A DNA stretch of 64,000 nt from an uncultured Crocinitomix sp. (GTDB taxonomy: Bacteria; Bacteroidota; Bacteroidia; Flavobacteriales_D; Crocinitomicaceae): NCBI GenBank assembly GCA_905478225.1, contig CAJQHR010000014.1:1-64000 (forward strand), read 5' to 3'. Shown piece by piece: positions 43,775 to 53,288 of this stretch. A model generated the notes under the pieces. It had not been told where the DNA came from and did no database searches. It saw only the letters and a list, made by a program, of their open reading frames with translations. Positions within the stretch are counted from its first letter, which is position 1. Each line of letters opens with the position of its first letter. Position numbers and translations under genes: made by a program.

Positions 43775-44326
43775 ATGAACTATTTGGACATATTATTATT
43801 AATACCAATTATAATCGGAGGTTGGCGTGGATTTAAAAAAGGATTTGTTATTGAAATATTTACCTTATTAGCTCTGCTTGTGGGCATCTATGCGGGCATA
43901 CACTTTTCAGATTTTATGGCAACCATATTGCGCGAAAATGTGGGCATTGAAAGCGAATACCTACCAGCAATTGCTTTTACCATTACCTTCTTATTAGTTG
44001 GTGCTATGGTTTATTTTGCTGGAAAATTAGTCGAAAAAGGACTTAAGATTGTTGCTTTAGGAATGGTAAACAAAATAGCAGGACTCTTTTTTGGTGTTGT
44101 AAAAATGGTTTTTATCTTGAGTGCTGTTCTGGTAATCTTTGAATCGTATGACGAAAAAGGAAAATTTATTCCCGCGGATTTAAAAACAACCTCGTTATTG
44201 TATGGACCAATAAAACAAACCTCCTTAACAGCCATTCCCGCTTTAAAATACAGCAATTTATTTATTGATATGATTGAGAGCGACGAAGATGCAGCCCCCA
44301 ATTCTGATTCAGAACCTGAAGATTAG
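43775..44326 (+). CDS. CvpA-family membrane protein
   Basis: A 183-residue inner-membrane protein with four hydrophobic segments. The N-terminus NYLDILLLIPIIIGGWRGFKKGFVIEIFTLLALLVGIYAG is the CvpA signature (helix, G-W-R-G-F-K-K-G, helix). Homologues are linked to colicin V production, purine supply and envelope stability; exact role unclear. The stop overlaps the osmC stop by 4 bp, tail to tail. Acidic C-terminal tail (DEDAAPNSDSEPED). Confidence 0.85.
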   Translation: MNYLDILLLIPIIIGGWRGFKKGFVIEIFTLLALLVGIYAGIHFSDFMATILRENVGIESEYLPAIAFTITFLLVGAMVYFAGKLVEKGLKIVALGMVNKIAGLFFGVVKMVFILSAVLVIFESYDEKGKFIPADLKTTSLLYGPIKQTSLTAIPALKYSNLFIDMIESDEDAAPNSDSEPED

Positions 44327-44727
44327 AGATTCGTTTTAAGTATAATTTCAGAGTTTATACTCAATGTTACCGGGCAAGTGGCAGTTATTCGTTTAAAAAT
44401 TTCTTTATCTTTTTCACCAAAATCATTTTCACCAAAGTCAAAATCAATTGCGACCTCCCCTATTCTTCTTGGAGCTGGATACATGACCTTTTTAACGTCG
44501 CAATTAATTGGCTTCAAGACAATTCCTTTTTTTTCGTAATGTATGCCTGCAATTGTTAAAATACATGATACAAGAGATGACACAAGCAGGTCAGTAGGTG
44601 AAAACGACTCCCCTTTTCCATTATTATCAACGGGCGCGTCAGAGTAAATCTCCGTTCCAGATTTTTCATGAATCATTTTAACGCGAAGTGCGCCTTTATA
44701 TGTTATTGTATAATTCTTGTTTTCCAT
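44323..44727 (-). CDS. OsmC-family peroxiredoxin-like protein
   Basis: A 134-residue OsmC/Ohr-fold protein. The ATG at 44727 begins MENKNYTITYKGALRVKMIHEKSG. The two redox cysteines expected of the family are seen in SLVSCILTIAG and TATCPVTLSIN. The glutamate-containing FSPTDLLVSSLVSC motif is present. It reduces organic hydroperoxides in characterised members. The 20-residue extension in the track (MKSKGVSLKRI) is not family-like and is dropped. Divergent from the barrel protein gene, 74 bp away. Confidence 0.9.
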   Translation of the reverse strand: MENKNYTITYKGALRVKMIHEKSGTEIYSDAPVDNNGKGESFSPTDLLVSSLVSCILTIAGIHYEKKGIVLKPINCDVKKVMYPAPRRIGEVAIDFDFGENDFGEKDKEIFKRITATCPVTLSINSEIILKTNL

Positions 44728-44787
44728 TCTTTTTATGAATTGAGACGATTGTTTTATCCTTTTTAAGGATACTCCTTTACTTTTCAC

Positions 44788-44795
44788 TAACTTTG
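44788..44795 (+). promoter_or_regulatory. -7 box with leaderless GTG start
   Basis: TAacTTTG ends 6 nt before the GTG codon at 44802. Confidence 0.5.
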
Positions 44796-44801
44796 TAAAC
44801 A

Positions 44802-45539
44802 GTGATCCAAAGATATATATATATATTGGCTTTTATGGTCTCCTTTTCGGGCTACAGTCAAACACCTGACAAAGATGACGGCAGCACCCTAATGAAACGT
44901 GACTTCTCATTTGGCCTTAATTTTAATGCCAACGCAGGCTCTACTGGATGGGGATTAGCATTTGAATATTCAGTTCAAAAAAACTATAAGTATAAAAATA
45001 CCTTCGGATTCACATGCACCAACTTAAGGCATCCAAAAGAATTTAAGATTTACAATAGTATAAGCAATTCCAGAGGATATTATTTTGGAAAAATCAATTC
45101 ACTGGTAAGTTTTCGGCCTACTTATGGCGGTAAACTAGTGATTTTCAAAGCGAAGCGAGAAAACGGAATAGAAATATCCTTTAAGTGGAGTGCTGGCCCA
45201 TCTATCGCCCTTTTAAAGCCAGTTTACTTAAGAATTGAGCGATTTGGTACCGCATCTAACGAAAAGTATGATCCCACTATTCATAATATTGAAAACATTA
45301 CCTCACGTGCTTCGTGGGGCAAAGGCCTTGGTGAAGCAAGATTCCAGTTTGGTGCTTTTACAAAAATTGGTTTTGATTTTAACTTCTCAACCGCCAAGAA
45401 CAAAATTAGCGGTGGCGAAGTAGGTGTAATGGTGGATTACTTCATTGGAAAACCAGTTATTATTCTTTATAATAATATAGGTGATAAACTATTTCCTTCC
45501 CTTTATCTTCAGTTTAATCTTGGGCAAAAGCTCTATTGA
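44802..45539 (+). CDS. Predicted outer-membrane beta-barrel protein upstream of lipA
   Basis: A 245-residue exported protein starting with GTG. Its signal peptide is [19 protein letters not shown]; then come amphipathic strands such as [38 protein letters not shown] and a closing [27 protein letters not shown] with aromatic ends, typical of small Bacteroidota barrels. Function unknown. Its stop lies 8 bp before the lipA ATG, so the two are co-transcribed. The GTG sits 6 nt behind a perfect -7 box, which supports both the start and leaderless translation. Confidence 0.65.
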   Translation: MIQRYIYILAFMVSFSGYSQTPDKDDGSTLMKRDFSFGLNFNANAGSTGWGLAFEYSVQKNYKYKNTFGFTCTNLRHPKEFKIYNSISNSRGYYFGKINSLVSFRPTYGGKLVIFKAKRENGIEISFKWSAGPSIALLKPVYLRIERFGTASNEKYDPTIHNIENITSRASWGKGLGEARFQFGAFTKIGFDFNFSTAKNKISGGEVGVMVDYFIGKPVIILYNNIGDKLFPSLYLQFNLGQKLY

Positions 45540-45547
45540 TTTCAAAC

Positions 45548-46414
45548 ATGGAAAAGACAAATCAAGAAAAAATACGCATTAAAAAACCAAAGTGGCTTCG
45601 AGTTAAGCTTCCTACTGGCGAGAATTATAAAAAAGTACGTTCACTAGTGGATGAGCATAAACTGCACACCATTTGCGAAAGCGGAAATTGCCCCAATATG
45701 GGCGAGTGTTGGGGAGAAGGCACAGCTACTTTTATGATTCTGGGTAATATCTGTACCCGTTCATGCGGGTTCTGCGCTGTTTCTACGGGTAAGCCACTTG
45801 AGACTGACATTTTTGAACCAGCCAAAGTTGCTCAATCCGTAAAGTTGATGGGCGTTAAGCATGCCGTTATCACCTCTGTAGATAGAGATGATTTGGCAGA
45901 TGGAGGTTCTGAAATTTGGGTTGCAACTGTGAAGTCTATTCGGCGAAAAAGCCCAGGAACCACTATGGAAACATTGATTCCTGATTTCGGTGGTAAATGG
46001 GATAATTTACAGCGGATAATTGATGTCGCTCCCGAAGTTGTCTCTCATAATTTAGAAACTGTAAGACGATTAACCAAACAAGTTAGAATTCAGGCAAAAT
46101 ACGATCGCAGTTTAGAAGTATTAATGCGACTTAAACGTGGCGGTATGAAAACCAAATCAGGTATCATGCTAGGTTTGGGCGAATCTGAAACTGAAGTTTA
46201 TGAAGCGATTGACGATTTGAGCAGTGTTGGATGCGATATTTTAACGCTAGGACAGTATTTACAGCCCACACCGAATCACCTTCCAATTGCTGAGTTTGTT
46301 ACACCGCAAAAGTTTGATGAATACAGGGAATACGCCTTAACAAAAGGATTCAGATACGTTGAAAGTGGGCCATTGGTGCGTTCGTCATATCACGCCGAAA
46401 AACACCTTTTTTAA
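45548..46414 (+). CDS. lipA: Lipoyl synthase
   Basis: A 288-residue radical-SAM enzyme inserting two sulfurs into octanoyl chains on lipoyl domains. The auxiliary cluster motif [12 protein letters not shown] (CxxxxCxxxxxC) and the radical SAM motif CTRSCGFC (CxxxCxxC) are intact, as is the C-terminal RSSYHAE segment that ligates the auxiliary cluster. The ATG at 45548 is preferred to the track's TTG at 45536. No lipB is adjacent. Expressed behind the barrel-protein gene. Confidence 0.96.
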   Translation: MEKTNQEKIRIKKPKWLRVKLPTGENYKKVRSLVDEHKLHTICESGNCPNMGECWGEGTATFMILGNICTRSCGFCAVSTGKPLETDIFEPAKVAQSVKLMGVKHAVITSVDRDDLADGGSEIWVATVKSIRRKSPGTTMETLIPDFGGKWDNLQRIIDVAPEVVSHNLETVRRLTKQVRIQAKYDRSLEVLMRLKRGGMKTKSGIMLGLGESETEVYEAIDDLSSVGCDILTLGQYLQPTPNHLPIAEFVTPQKFDEYREYALTKGFRYVESGPLVRSSYHAEKHLF

Positions 46415-46734
46415 CCTTTTTAGCAGTTTAGATTTGTATAAATAAGGAAATTTTTGAGCGAAAACTCATTTCATGTTTACTTATTTCTCCTGAAATTTGT
46501 TGCGAAATAGCATCTTCAACAATCATTCATTGCCACGCTAAATTAATTCTCATTGTAACTCTCCGAACATTTATAATGGCATAATGTTCCAACGACTTAC
46601 CCATAGCATACGAGATGAATTTTGAATTACAAAGCGGCTTAGTTTTAAGCCACATATTGTGAATTAAAACTCGACTTAATAATGAAATTATATGAGAATT
46701 TAGTTGTATATTGTGCAGATGAAATTGCGCTTAG
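46415..46734. other. Gene-free stretch before the giant T9SS protein
   Basis: About 320 bases. It contains a small inverted repeat, gaacatt-N11-aatgttc (about 46566-46590), and an A+T-rich upstream region for the next gene (TTGTATATTGTG near 46705, an imperfect -7). No RNA gene or ORF is recognised. Confidence 0.35.
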
Positions 46735-49700
46735 ATGAAAAATTTTAATATGATGAAAAAAGCACTACTATTAGGTTCATTACCGGCACTTGCGATCGCA
46801 GCCGGGCTATTCTTTTATGCCTCAGACAGTTCTGAAGGTGTTTACGAGCAGCGACTCTCTTCTCATTTTGATGCAGATGAAGCATTAATTGATGGAGCTT
46901 TTGAATATTACCAATTACTAAAAGGAGATTACACGCAAGAACAATGGCAACGTGCACGAACTGCTGCCGAGTCTGTTCCGCAAAATCGTGCAACTTTCAA
47001 TTGGATAGATCAAGGTCCTGATAATGTAGGTGGCCGTACAAGAGGTATCGTTATTGATCGCAATAATGTGAATCACATATTTGCTGGTTCAGTATCAGGT
47101 GGTTTATATGAGTCGATCAATCGCTCAAGTACTTGGAGTCGTGTTGACGGTTTTGAGGATAACTTATCTGTTTCATCTCTTTGTCAAACGGCAGACGGAA
47201 ACTTCTACATGGGGACAGGACATAGTTCTGACCAAATTGGTGGATTTGAAGATAGTGGTGGAAATGGATACGGATTCTATAAAAGAGAATCAGATGGTAC
47301 ATGGACGCTAGTTGATGGTACACAATCTTGGCAATACATAAATGAAGTTGTTGCAGATGACGTAAACAACGTAGTTTGGATTGCAAGTAGTAACGGTTTA
47401 GATAAATATGACCCATCTGCAGGAACTATTGTTGATGTTGATGCGTTCCCTTCTGGAGCGTGCAGAGCTTTATCAGTTTCTAAAGACGGTACTGTACTTA
47501 TCGGACATTCAATCGGTGGCGGGCAAAAAGTATTTGTTTCTACGAATTCTGGTGGAAGTTTCTCAGAAGTTTCAGGACTTGGTGATGACGCTGAAGAAGC
47601 TGGTCTTATTAATATGGTCGGTGTTGGACGTGCTGAATTTGCAATTAGTCATGAAAAAGTAGACGGTAATTACCGTGTCTATGCTTCATGTTCTTCAGGT
47701 ATCTTACAGGGAGTTTGGCGTTCAGCTAACAATGGTCTAGCTTGGGCTAGAATTGCACCTGCTTATGACAATATACCTGGCGGATTTTCACCTTTTACTT
47801 CTGGTGGATCGAATGGTCAAGGAATTTATAATAACATTATTACTGTAGTGCCTGGTGCTCCAGATCGTATTATATTAGGTGGTGTTGATTGTTACTCATG
47901 GGTAGCTGGTGGAAACTGGGAACAAATTTCTCAGTGGTTCTTGCCACCTACTTTTGACAGATACGTGCACGCTGATAATCACGAAATGGTTTGGGATAGA
48001 TTAGGTAGGCTATACATTGGAAATGATGGTGGTGTTGCTTTCTCTGACAATGCAAATACTATCGATCCTGAATTCCACCCTGCAAATAGAGGATACAACG
48101 TCACTCAATTTTATGCAATGGGTGTATCTGCTCATGGTGATGTAATCGGCGGAAGTCAAGATAACGGAACTCAAGCAAACTATCACACAGGTACAACATA
48201 CCAAGAGCACAAAGAAGTTGGTGGCGGTGATGGATTCTCTGCTGATATCTCTTTCATTAATAGAAACTTAACGTTTGGTTCAGTATATTATTCAGCTGTT
48301 TATCGTTCATCTGATAGAGGTGAAAATATTGATGCATTTGGACCGGATGAATTTATTGATGGAAACGGAATTCCTTGTAATGCCGGAGCAACTGATGGTA
48401 CTGGATGTGGTGAGTTTAATACAACGTTTGAATTATGGGAAAATCCTAATGATTTAGCTTCTACAGATACATTAACCTATATTGCTTCTCAAAGTTATGA
48501 AGCTGGAGAAACTGTTGAAGTTCCTTCTGCAACATCACAAACAACAATTCCTTATGTAACGCCAATTGATATTGTTTATGACGATACACTATTTGCCGAT
48601 ACGGATTTAACTGAGGAAGATATCGTTATAATTGATGAGATTTCTGGTTCTAGCTTTAACTTAGGTGTTTTAGACTGGATCTTTATTGACGGCGCTCCGG
48701 ATGTAACAGTTGGAGATAGCTTATTAATCATTGGTGTTGAAGAAGATGACACAGTAATTGTTGCAAGTTTAACTACAATCGATCACTTCTATGGGACAAA
48801 TGTTTTAAAACCAGGTGAAGTAATTGACATGGGATCTGACGATCAAATCTACAACGTTGCATGGGATACTTTGCAAGTGCAAGATTATTACCAATCTTGG
48901 TTTGCTCTTGATATGGGTGGAGCAAATGGATTATGGATGACACGTAATGCGCTGCGATTCTCAGCTACGACACAAGGATGGTTTAAGGTTGCTGACGGTC
49001 TTGGAGGTATTTCCATTATGGAATTCTCTAAAGATGGTAATCACTTATTCATTGGAACCTCAAGTGGAGCTTTATGGAGATTAAGCGGATTTAATGACGC
49101 TTATTCACCGACTGAATTACTTGACGGTGGACCTGCTGATGTTGGTGTAACACGTGATACAATTGTAGATTGGCAAGGTGTTAAACATGTAATGGAATTA
49201 AAACAATTAACTACGTTTGGAAGTATTGTAACTGGACTCGCAACTGGACCAGAGGACAATCCTGATTTATTAATTGCAACATTGGGTACATTTAGCGCTA
49301 ACCGCGTAAGAAAAACAACAAACGCAACTGGAGCCTCTCCAACATTCACAATTATGTCTAGCTTCCCTTCTACTGGTGAAGGTGAATTAGCTGGTGGAAT
49401 TCCTTGTTATTCTGTAATTATTGACCGTGATGATGAAAACATTATCGTGGTTGGAACAGAGTTCGGATTATTCGCGTCTGAAAATGGCGGAACAACTTGG
49501 GAAAACGTATCAGGGGCTCTTGGTCCTGTACCAGTTCATGATTTAGAGCAAAACTGGAGACAATGGGATGAAGGTTGCTTCCGTCCAGGTGAAATCTATG
49601 CTGGAACTCACGCTAGAGGTATTTGGAGTTCAGATGCTCTATTGAACATACCTTCAAGTGATAACCTAGATAAGGATAAGTTTGTTCCAAACATCAACCT

Positions 49701-49938
49701 ATACCCTAACCCTGTTCAGGATGGTGGTACAGTTGAATTTGATCTAGCATCTAACGGAGACGTAAAGATTCAGATATTTAACCTTAGCGGTCAAGTTGTA
49801 AATCAAATCAATGCTAATAATTTAGCTGCTGGTAAAAATCAAATTGCCTTTGATGCAAACGACCTACCTAGAGGAACATATATCCTGAGACTGACTTCAG
49901 GAACTATGTCTGAGACAACGAAATTCATTAAGCACTAA
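46735..49938 (+). CDS. Giant secreted T9SS protein with beta-propeller (VPS10/sialidase-like) repeats
   Basis: A 1067-residue protein. The hydrophobic N-terminal segment (KKALLLGSLPALAIAAGLFFYA) serves as signal/anchor. The mature part begins with NWIDQGPDNVGGRTRGIVIDRNNVNHIFAGSVSGGLYES, the typical opening of Bacteroidota propeller proteins. Further blades include WRSANNGLAWARIAP, IYIGNDGGVAFSDN-like and VVGTEFGLFASENGGTTWENVSGAL (Asp-box-like). The type-A T9SS sorting domain is INLYPNPVQDGGTVEFDL ... RGTYILRLTSGTMSETTKFIKH. A 115-residue non-propeller insert (FELWENPNDLASTDTLTYIASQSYEAGETVEV) interrupts the repeats. Likely a surface or secreted binding protein; no catalytic residues identified. 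Confidence 0.85.
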   Translation: MKNFNMMKKALLLGSLPALAIAAGLFFYASDSSEGVYEQRLSSHFDADEALIDGAFEYYQLLKGDYTQEQWQRARTAAESVPQNRATFNWIDQGPDNVGGRTRGIVIDRNNVNHIFAGSVSGGLYESINRSSTWSRVDGFEDNLSVSSLCQTADGNFYMGTGHSSDQIGGFEDSGGNGYGFYKRESDGTWTLVDGTQSWQYINEVVADDVNNVVWIASSNGLDKYDPSAGTIVDVDAFPSGACRALSVSKDGTVLIGHSIGGGQKVFVSTNSGGSFSEVSGLGDDAEEAGLINMVGVGRAEFAISHEKVDGNYRVYASCSSGILQGVWRSANNGLAWARIAPAYDNIPGGFSPFTSGGSNGQGIYNNIITVVPGAPDRIILGGVDCYSWVAGGNWEQISQWFLPPTFDRYVHADNHEMVWDRLGRLYIGNDGGVAFSDNANTIDPEFHPANRGYNVTQFYAMGVSAHGDVIGGSQDNGTQANYHTGTTYQEHKEVGGGDGFSADISFINRNLTFGSVYYSAVYRSSDRGENIDAFGPDEFIDGNGIPCNAGATDGTGCGEFNTTFELWENPNDLASTDTLTYIASQSYEAGETVEVPSATSQTTIPYVTPIDIVYDDTLFADTDLTEEDIVIIDEISGSSFNLGVLDWIFIDGAPDVTVGDSLLIIGVEEDDTVIVASLTTIDHFYGTNVLKPGEVIDMGSDDQIYNVAWDTLQVQDYYQSWFALDMGGANGLWMTRNALRFSATTQGWFKVADGLGGISIMEFSKDGNHLFIGTSSGALWRLSGFNDAYSPTELLDGGPADVGVTRDTIVDWQGVKHVMELKQLTTFGSIVTGLATGPEDNPDLLIATLGTFSANRVRKTTNATGASPTFTIMSSFPSTGEGELAGGIPCYSVIIDRDDENIIVVGTEFGLFASENGGTTWENVSGALGPVPVHDLEQNWRQWDEGCFRPGEIYAGTHARGIWSSDALLNIPSSDNLDKDKFVPNINLYPNPVQDGGTVEFDLASNGDVKIQIFNLSGQVVNQINANNLAAGKNQIAFDANDLPRGTYILRLTSGTMSETTKFIKH

Positions 49939-49960
49939 GATTAATTTAGTCTAATCTGAA

Positions 49961-49996
49961 AATGGCGTCTCGATTAATCGAGACGCCATTTTTTAT
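49961..49996 (+). terminator. Terminator of the giant T9SS gene
   Basis: aatggcgtctcgatt/aatcgagacgccatt is a perfect 15-bp palindrome followed by TTTTT. The strongest terminator in the window. Confidence 0.92.
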
Positions 49997-50009
49997 GCGC
50001 CAAAATATC

Positions 50010-50568
50010 ATGAAAATAATAAGTACGGTTTATAAAAAAGATCCTAAAAATTTGGGCTGAATAATAAATGAAATGAATCCAGCGAATGCATGGGTTATAA
50101 ATGCGTTAGCCACTCGCAAGTTTGATGGCACCTCATTTGAAATAATTAAAGGAGAATTGTACAAACGATATGATGCATAAATATAAACCTGATGGGACAT
50201 ATAAACGAACCATTCCGGCAAACGCTTTTCCTTGCCAAGACGCCGATCTCCTCTCGGGTCATCATCCTCATTGGGTAAAATGTGATAGGTATAACAATGC
50301 GGACATGTATCATTTCCAAAGTTTTGATGCCTTGGAGGTAAAAAACGACGGAACTTATGAACTGTGTGGAGAAAAATTAGACGGTAACCCTGAGTACATA
50401 ATTGGACACAAACTAATTAAGCATGGTCAAGATGTCTCAACTATAGAAGAAAGAAGTTTTGAAGGATTACGCAAATTCCTTTTAGAGAAAGACATTGAAG
50501 GAATCGTATTTAGTTCGGGAGAAAAAATGTGCAAAATCCGCAAATCAGAATTTGGAATTAAGCGCTAA
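50010..50568 (+). pseudogene. RNA-ligase-like (DUF5565) gene with a TGA stop and a frameshift
   Basis: Joining three pieces gives one protein. MKIISTVYKKDPKNLG is followed by TGA (50058-50060), then IINEMNPANAWVINALATRKFDGTSFEIIKGELYKRYDA. After one extra T at 50178 comes KYKPDGTYKRTIPANAFPCQDADLLSGHHPHWVKCDRYNNADMYHFQSFDAL ... GTYELCGEKLDGNPE ... IEGIVFSSGEKMCKIRKSEFGIKR. It contains the KxDG nucleotidyl-transfer motif (RKFDGTS) and a late EGIVF motif, as in RNA/DNA ligases. It resembles DUF5565 proteins, which I recall as ligase-like. Two independent lesions argue for decay; the TGA stands where Trp is plausible. The ORF track shows only the second half. Confidence 0.7.
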
Positions 50569-50571
50569 AAT

Positions 50572-50784
50572 CTAGCTCAATAAATCCTCGACAGATACGT
50601 TAAGCGCTACAGCGAGTTTTTTAAGTAAATTACTCGTCGGAGTTACTTCCGATTTTTCAATCCCCATAATTGTGATTTTATCAGCCTGGGTAGCTTGAGC
50701 TAGCGTATGCATGGTAAAACCACGTTGTTTTCTATAACGCCGTAAATTAGGACCTAATTGTTCATTCACCTCTGTATCTACCAT
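50572..50784 (-). CDS. XRE-family helix-turn-helix regulator
   Basis: A 70-residue DNA-binding protein made of one HTH_3 domain: LGPNLRRYRKQRGFTMHTLAQATQADKITIMGIEKSEVTPTSNLLKKLAVALNVSVEDLLS. The recognition-helix region is KITIMGIEKSEVTPT. Compact versions like this often control neighbouring accessory genes. It ends 3 bp from the end of the ligase-like pseudogene, tail to tail. The intervening region to paaH-like (50785-50917) holds no other gene. Target unknown. Confidence 0.85.
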   Translation of the reverse strand: MVDTEVNEQLGPNLRRYRKQRGFTMHTLAQATQADKITIMGIEKSEVTPTSNLLKKLAVALNVSVEDLLS

Positions 50785-50917
50785 TTTTTCAGTAATTAGT
50801 TTGGGATTTGGTTGTACTAGTATATAAAAATCATTACTATTATCCTTACTTTTTAAGTCAAAAAACTCATTTCTAATCTGTCAATAACAAACGGACGACA
50901 GTCTGTTCAATTTCAAA

Positions 50918-52075
50918 CTAAAAATTAAACGATTCTCCGCTTTTCACCATCCGTCTTAACAAAACACTAGCACGATATTTATCATCACCATATTCAGCAT
51001 GCAACGTATCCAATTGTGCTAAAACATTGCTCAATCCTATTTCATTTCCCCATTGCAATAAACCTTTCGGATAGTTTACGCCCTTAGTCATGGCCAAGTC
51101 AACATCTTTTGGCGAAGCAATATTTAAAAACACGGCATCAATGGCTTCGTTTATCAATAAAACCAAGATTCTGTTCATAATTTGTGTTCCTACCTCGGTA
51201 TCTGTATTTGGAGCTGCTTTAGTCGCACCTTGGGAGTAATCATAATAACCTCTTCCCGATTTTCTTCCAAACCAACCAGCTTCTGAATGTCGTTTTTGCG
51301 TAAAAGACGGACGATATCTTGGATCGTAATAAAACGCTTTAAAAACGGTTTCAGTTACGGTATAATTAATGTCGTTACCAATGTAGTCCATCAACGTGAA
51401 AGGCCCCATTCTAAAACCGCCAAGTTCTGTCATAGCCCAGTCTATGGTTGCAAAATCTGCAACGCCTTCTTCGTAAATTTTTAAAGCTTCACCGTAAAAT
51501 GGACGTGCCACTCTATTCACTATAAATCCTGGTGTGTCTTTTGTTAAAACGGTTATTTTCTTCCACGAATCGATTAAATCGCGGGCTGCCGTTGTTGTGG
51601 CATCTGATGTTTGTATAGCAGGAATAATTTCAACCAATGGCATTAATGGCGCCGGGTTAAAGAAATGAATTCCAATAACACGGTCAGATTTTGTGCAAGC
51701 TGCAGCAATTGATGCGATTGAAAGCGAAGATGTGTTGGAGGCCAAAATGCAATTACCGCCTACTATGTTTTCTAAGTCCGCAAATACTTTTTTCTTAATG
51801 TCAATATTTTCAATGATCGCTTCAATAATTAACCCACTTCCGGCAAAGTCATTCATGCTTGTGATATAGGTAATCCGATTCTGAATTGCTTCCGAATCTT
51901 GACTAGTCACTCGGCCTTTTTCTATTAACCGCGCCATGATTTTCGCCAATTTACCCTTCGCTTTATCAAGCTGTTCCGCATTTGTATCAAAAAGCACCAC
52001 TTCGTGTCCCGATTGTGAGGCCACCTGTGCAATTCCTGATCCCATTGACCCTGATCCTAATATTCCAATTTTCAT
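50918..52075 (-). CDS. 3-hydroxyacyl-CoA dehydrogenase (PaaH/3-hydroxybutyryl-CoA dehydrogenase type)
   Basis: A 385-residue NAD-dependent enzyme. The Rossmann domain is KIGILGSGSMGSGIAQVASQSGHEVVLFD (GxGxxG) and the catalytic region IGIHFFNPAPLMPLVEII carries the His. The 3HCDH C-terminal domain contains DTPGFIVNRVARPFYGEALKIYEEGVA, with a second partial 3HCDH repeat after 290 (RILVLLINEAIDAVFLN ... GVNYPKGLLQWGNEIG). That duplicated C-terminus is typical of PaaH. It oxidises 3-hydroxyacyl-CoA. The PaaG-like gene lies 66 bp upstream on the same strand, so one operon. Confidence 0.88.
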   Translation of the reverse strand: MKIGILGSGSMGSGIAQVASQSGHEVVLFDTNAEQLDKAKGKLAKIMARLIEKGRVTSQDSEAIQNRITYITSMNDFAGSGLIIEAIIENIDIKKKVFADLENIVGGNCILASNTSSLSIASIAAACTKSDRVIGIHFFNPAPLMPLVEIIPAIQTSDATTTAARDLIDSWKKITVLTKDTPGFIVNRVARPFYGEALKIYEEGVADFATIDWAMTELGGFRMGPFTLMDYIGNDINYTVTETVFKAFYYDPRYRPSFTQKRHSEAGWFGRKSGRGYYDYSQGATKAAPNTDTEVGTQIMNRILVLLINEAIDAVFLNIASPKDVDLAMTKGVNYPKGLLQWGNEIGLSNVLAQLDTLHAEYGDDKYRASVLLRRMVKSGESFNF

Positions 52076-52141
52076 ATTATTTTTTTTAGTCCCGATAATT
52101 AACGGGAGCGTTTTGAATTATGGCTGCTGCTCTTCTTACAT

Positions 52142-52918
52142 TTACTCCCCTTTAAACTCAGGCTTTCTCTTCTCTAAAAAAGCTGCCACCCCTTCGTTAT
52201 AGTCGTGCGTTTTACCTGCCATAGTCTGCAATTCTTCCTCCGTTTTTAATTGAGTGGTTAAATCACTGATCATTGATAAATTCAATGCGCGTTTGGTTAA
52301 ACCCAATCCTTTTGTTGGCATATTGGCCAGTTTTGCAGCAATTTTGTACGAATCCGCTTCAAAACTATCTGCAGACAAGCATTTATAAATCATTCCTAGA
52401 CTTTCTGCTTCTGCTGCACCAACTTTGTCTCCAAGCATCATGAGTGCAGTTGCTTTTTGAAACCCAATTAATCGAGGTAAGAAAAATGTTCCTCCTGAAT
52501 CCGGAATTAATCCGATTTTACTAAAAGCTTGAATAAAACTAGCTGCTTCCATTGCAACACAAATATCGCAAGCCAATGCAATATTAGCACCTGCACCCGC
52601 TGCTACGCCATTCACCGCTGCAACTATTGGTTTTTCAATGTTTCTAATTCGCTCAATAATCGGATTGTAATGATCTTTAACAATTGATGTCAACTCAGGT
52701 CCGTTAGGATCTGTTACTTCTCCCAAATCTTGCCCAGCACAAAAGGCTTTGCCATTTCCTATTATATAAATTGCTCGCACTTCATCATTATTCTCACATT
52801 CGTCTAAACGCGCTTGGCATTCTAATGCCATTTCCCTGTTAAAACTATTGTATACCGTTGGTCGATTAAATTGTATAATTCCAACATTATCCTTGATTTC
52901 AAATAAAATGGTGCTCAT
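52142..52918 (-). CDS. Enoyl-CoA hydratase/isomerase, PaaG-like
   Basis: A 258-residue crotonase-fold enzyme. Motifs: FCAGQDLGEV (oxyanion hole), IVAAVNGVAAGAGANIALACDICVAMEAASF, and FSKIGLIPDSGGTFFLPRLIG. The Asp within 'LIPDSGGTF' and the AGQDL box fit PaaG, the ring 1,2-epoxyphenylacetyl-CoA isomerase, better than a plain hydratase, but sequence alone cannot settle it. With the PaaH-like gene downstream it suggests two steps of phenylacetate or fatty-acid degradation. The ring epoxidase paaABCDE is not in the window. Confidence 0.85.
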   Translation of the reverse strand: MSTILFEIKDNVGIIQFNRPTVYNSFNREMALECQARLDECENNDEVRAIYIIGNGKAFCAGQDLGEVTDPNGPELTSIVKDHYNPIIERIRNIEKPIVAAVNGVAAGAGANIALACDICVAMEAASFIQAFSKIGLIPDSGGTFFLPRLIGFQKATALMMLGDKVGAAEAESLGMIYKCLSADSFEADSYKIAAKLANMPTKGLGLTKRALNLSMISDLTTQLKTEEELQTMAGKTHDYNEGVAAFLEKRKPEFKGE

Positions 52919-53178
52919 AATTAAATTTTTCCTAAAATTAATTAATCCAAATTTTTAAATGGCATAAGTTTTAAACTATTTAGTGCCTGGTCGGAAATAC
53001 AGCAAAATCAAAATCGCATCTTTTAAGTTTATTTTCATTTTTTTCTTTTTGTCTGATGCTTAGGCATCTCCTATAGAAAGGAAATAAAACTAATTCTTAA
53101 AAGAGACTCGATTTATGAAAATTCGTCTATTTCCGACCACACACTATTTAAGCATTCATTAAAATGGCTGTTTTTTAC

Positions 53179-53186
53179 TAATTTTG
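53179..53186 (+). promoter_or_regulatory. -7 box upstream of the SDR remnant
   Basis: TAatTTTG, perfect match, 18 nt before the ATG of the remnant. The promoter sequence seems to have outlived the gene. Confidence 0.4.
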
Positions 53187-53204
53187 AATCTAGAAATTTA
53201 CTTT

Positions 53205-53288
53205 ATGAAAAGAATCATTTTTATTACAGGAGCGACAGCAAGCATAGCGAAGAAAAGAAGAATATGTAAAGAATTTCGCATGACTTGA
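53205..53288 (+). pseudogene. N-terminal scrap of a short-chain dehydrogenase
   Basis: A 27-codon frame, MKRIIFITGATASIA, then KKRRICKEFRMT and TGA. The first 13 residues reproduce the SDR start (first beta strand and TGAT of the TGxxxGxG cofactor motif), then similarity is lost before the glycines are complete. The rest of the gene is gone. It has a perfect -7 box upstream, so it may still be transcribed. Too short for the ORF track. Confidence 0.5.

Noticed and set aside
46745-49349. Small ORFs in other frames of the giant T9SS gene
   Set aside because: No family resemblance; explained by the long real gene's composition.
50058-50060. TGA in the ligase-like gene as selenocysteine or recoded Trp
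   Set aside because: No SECIS-like hairpin was noted, the site is not a catalytic position, and a second lesion (frameshift) lies in the same gene, so decay is simpler.
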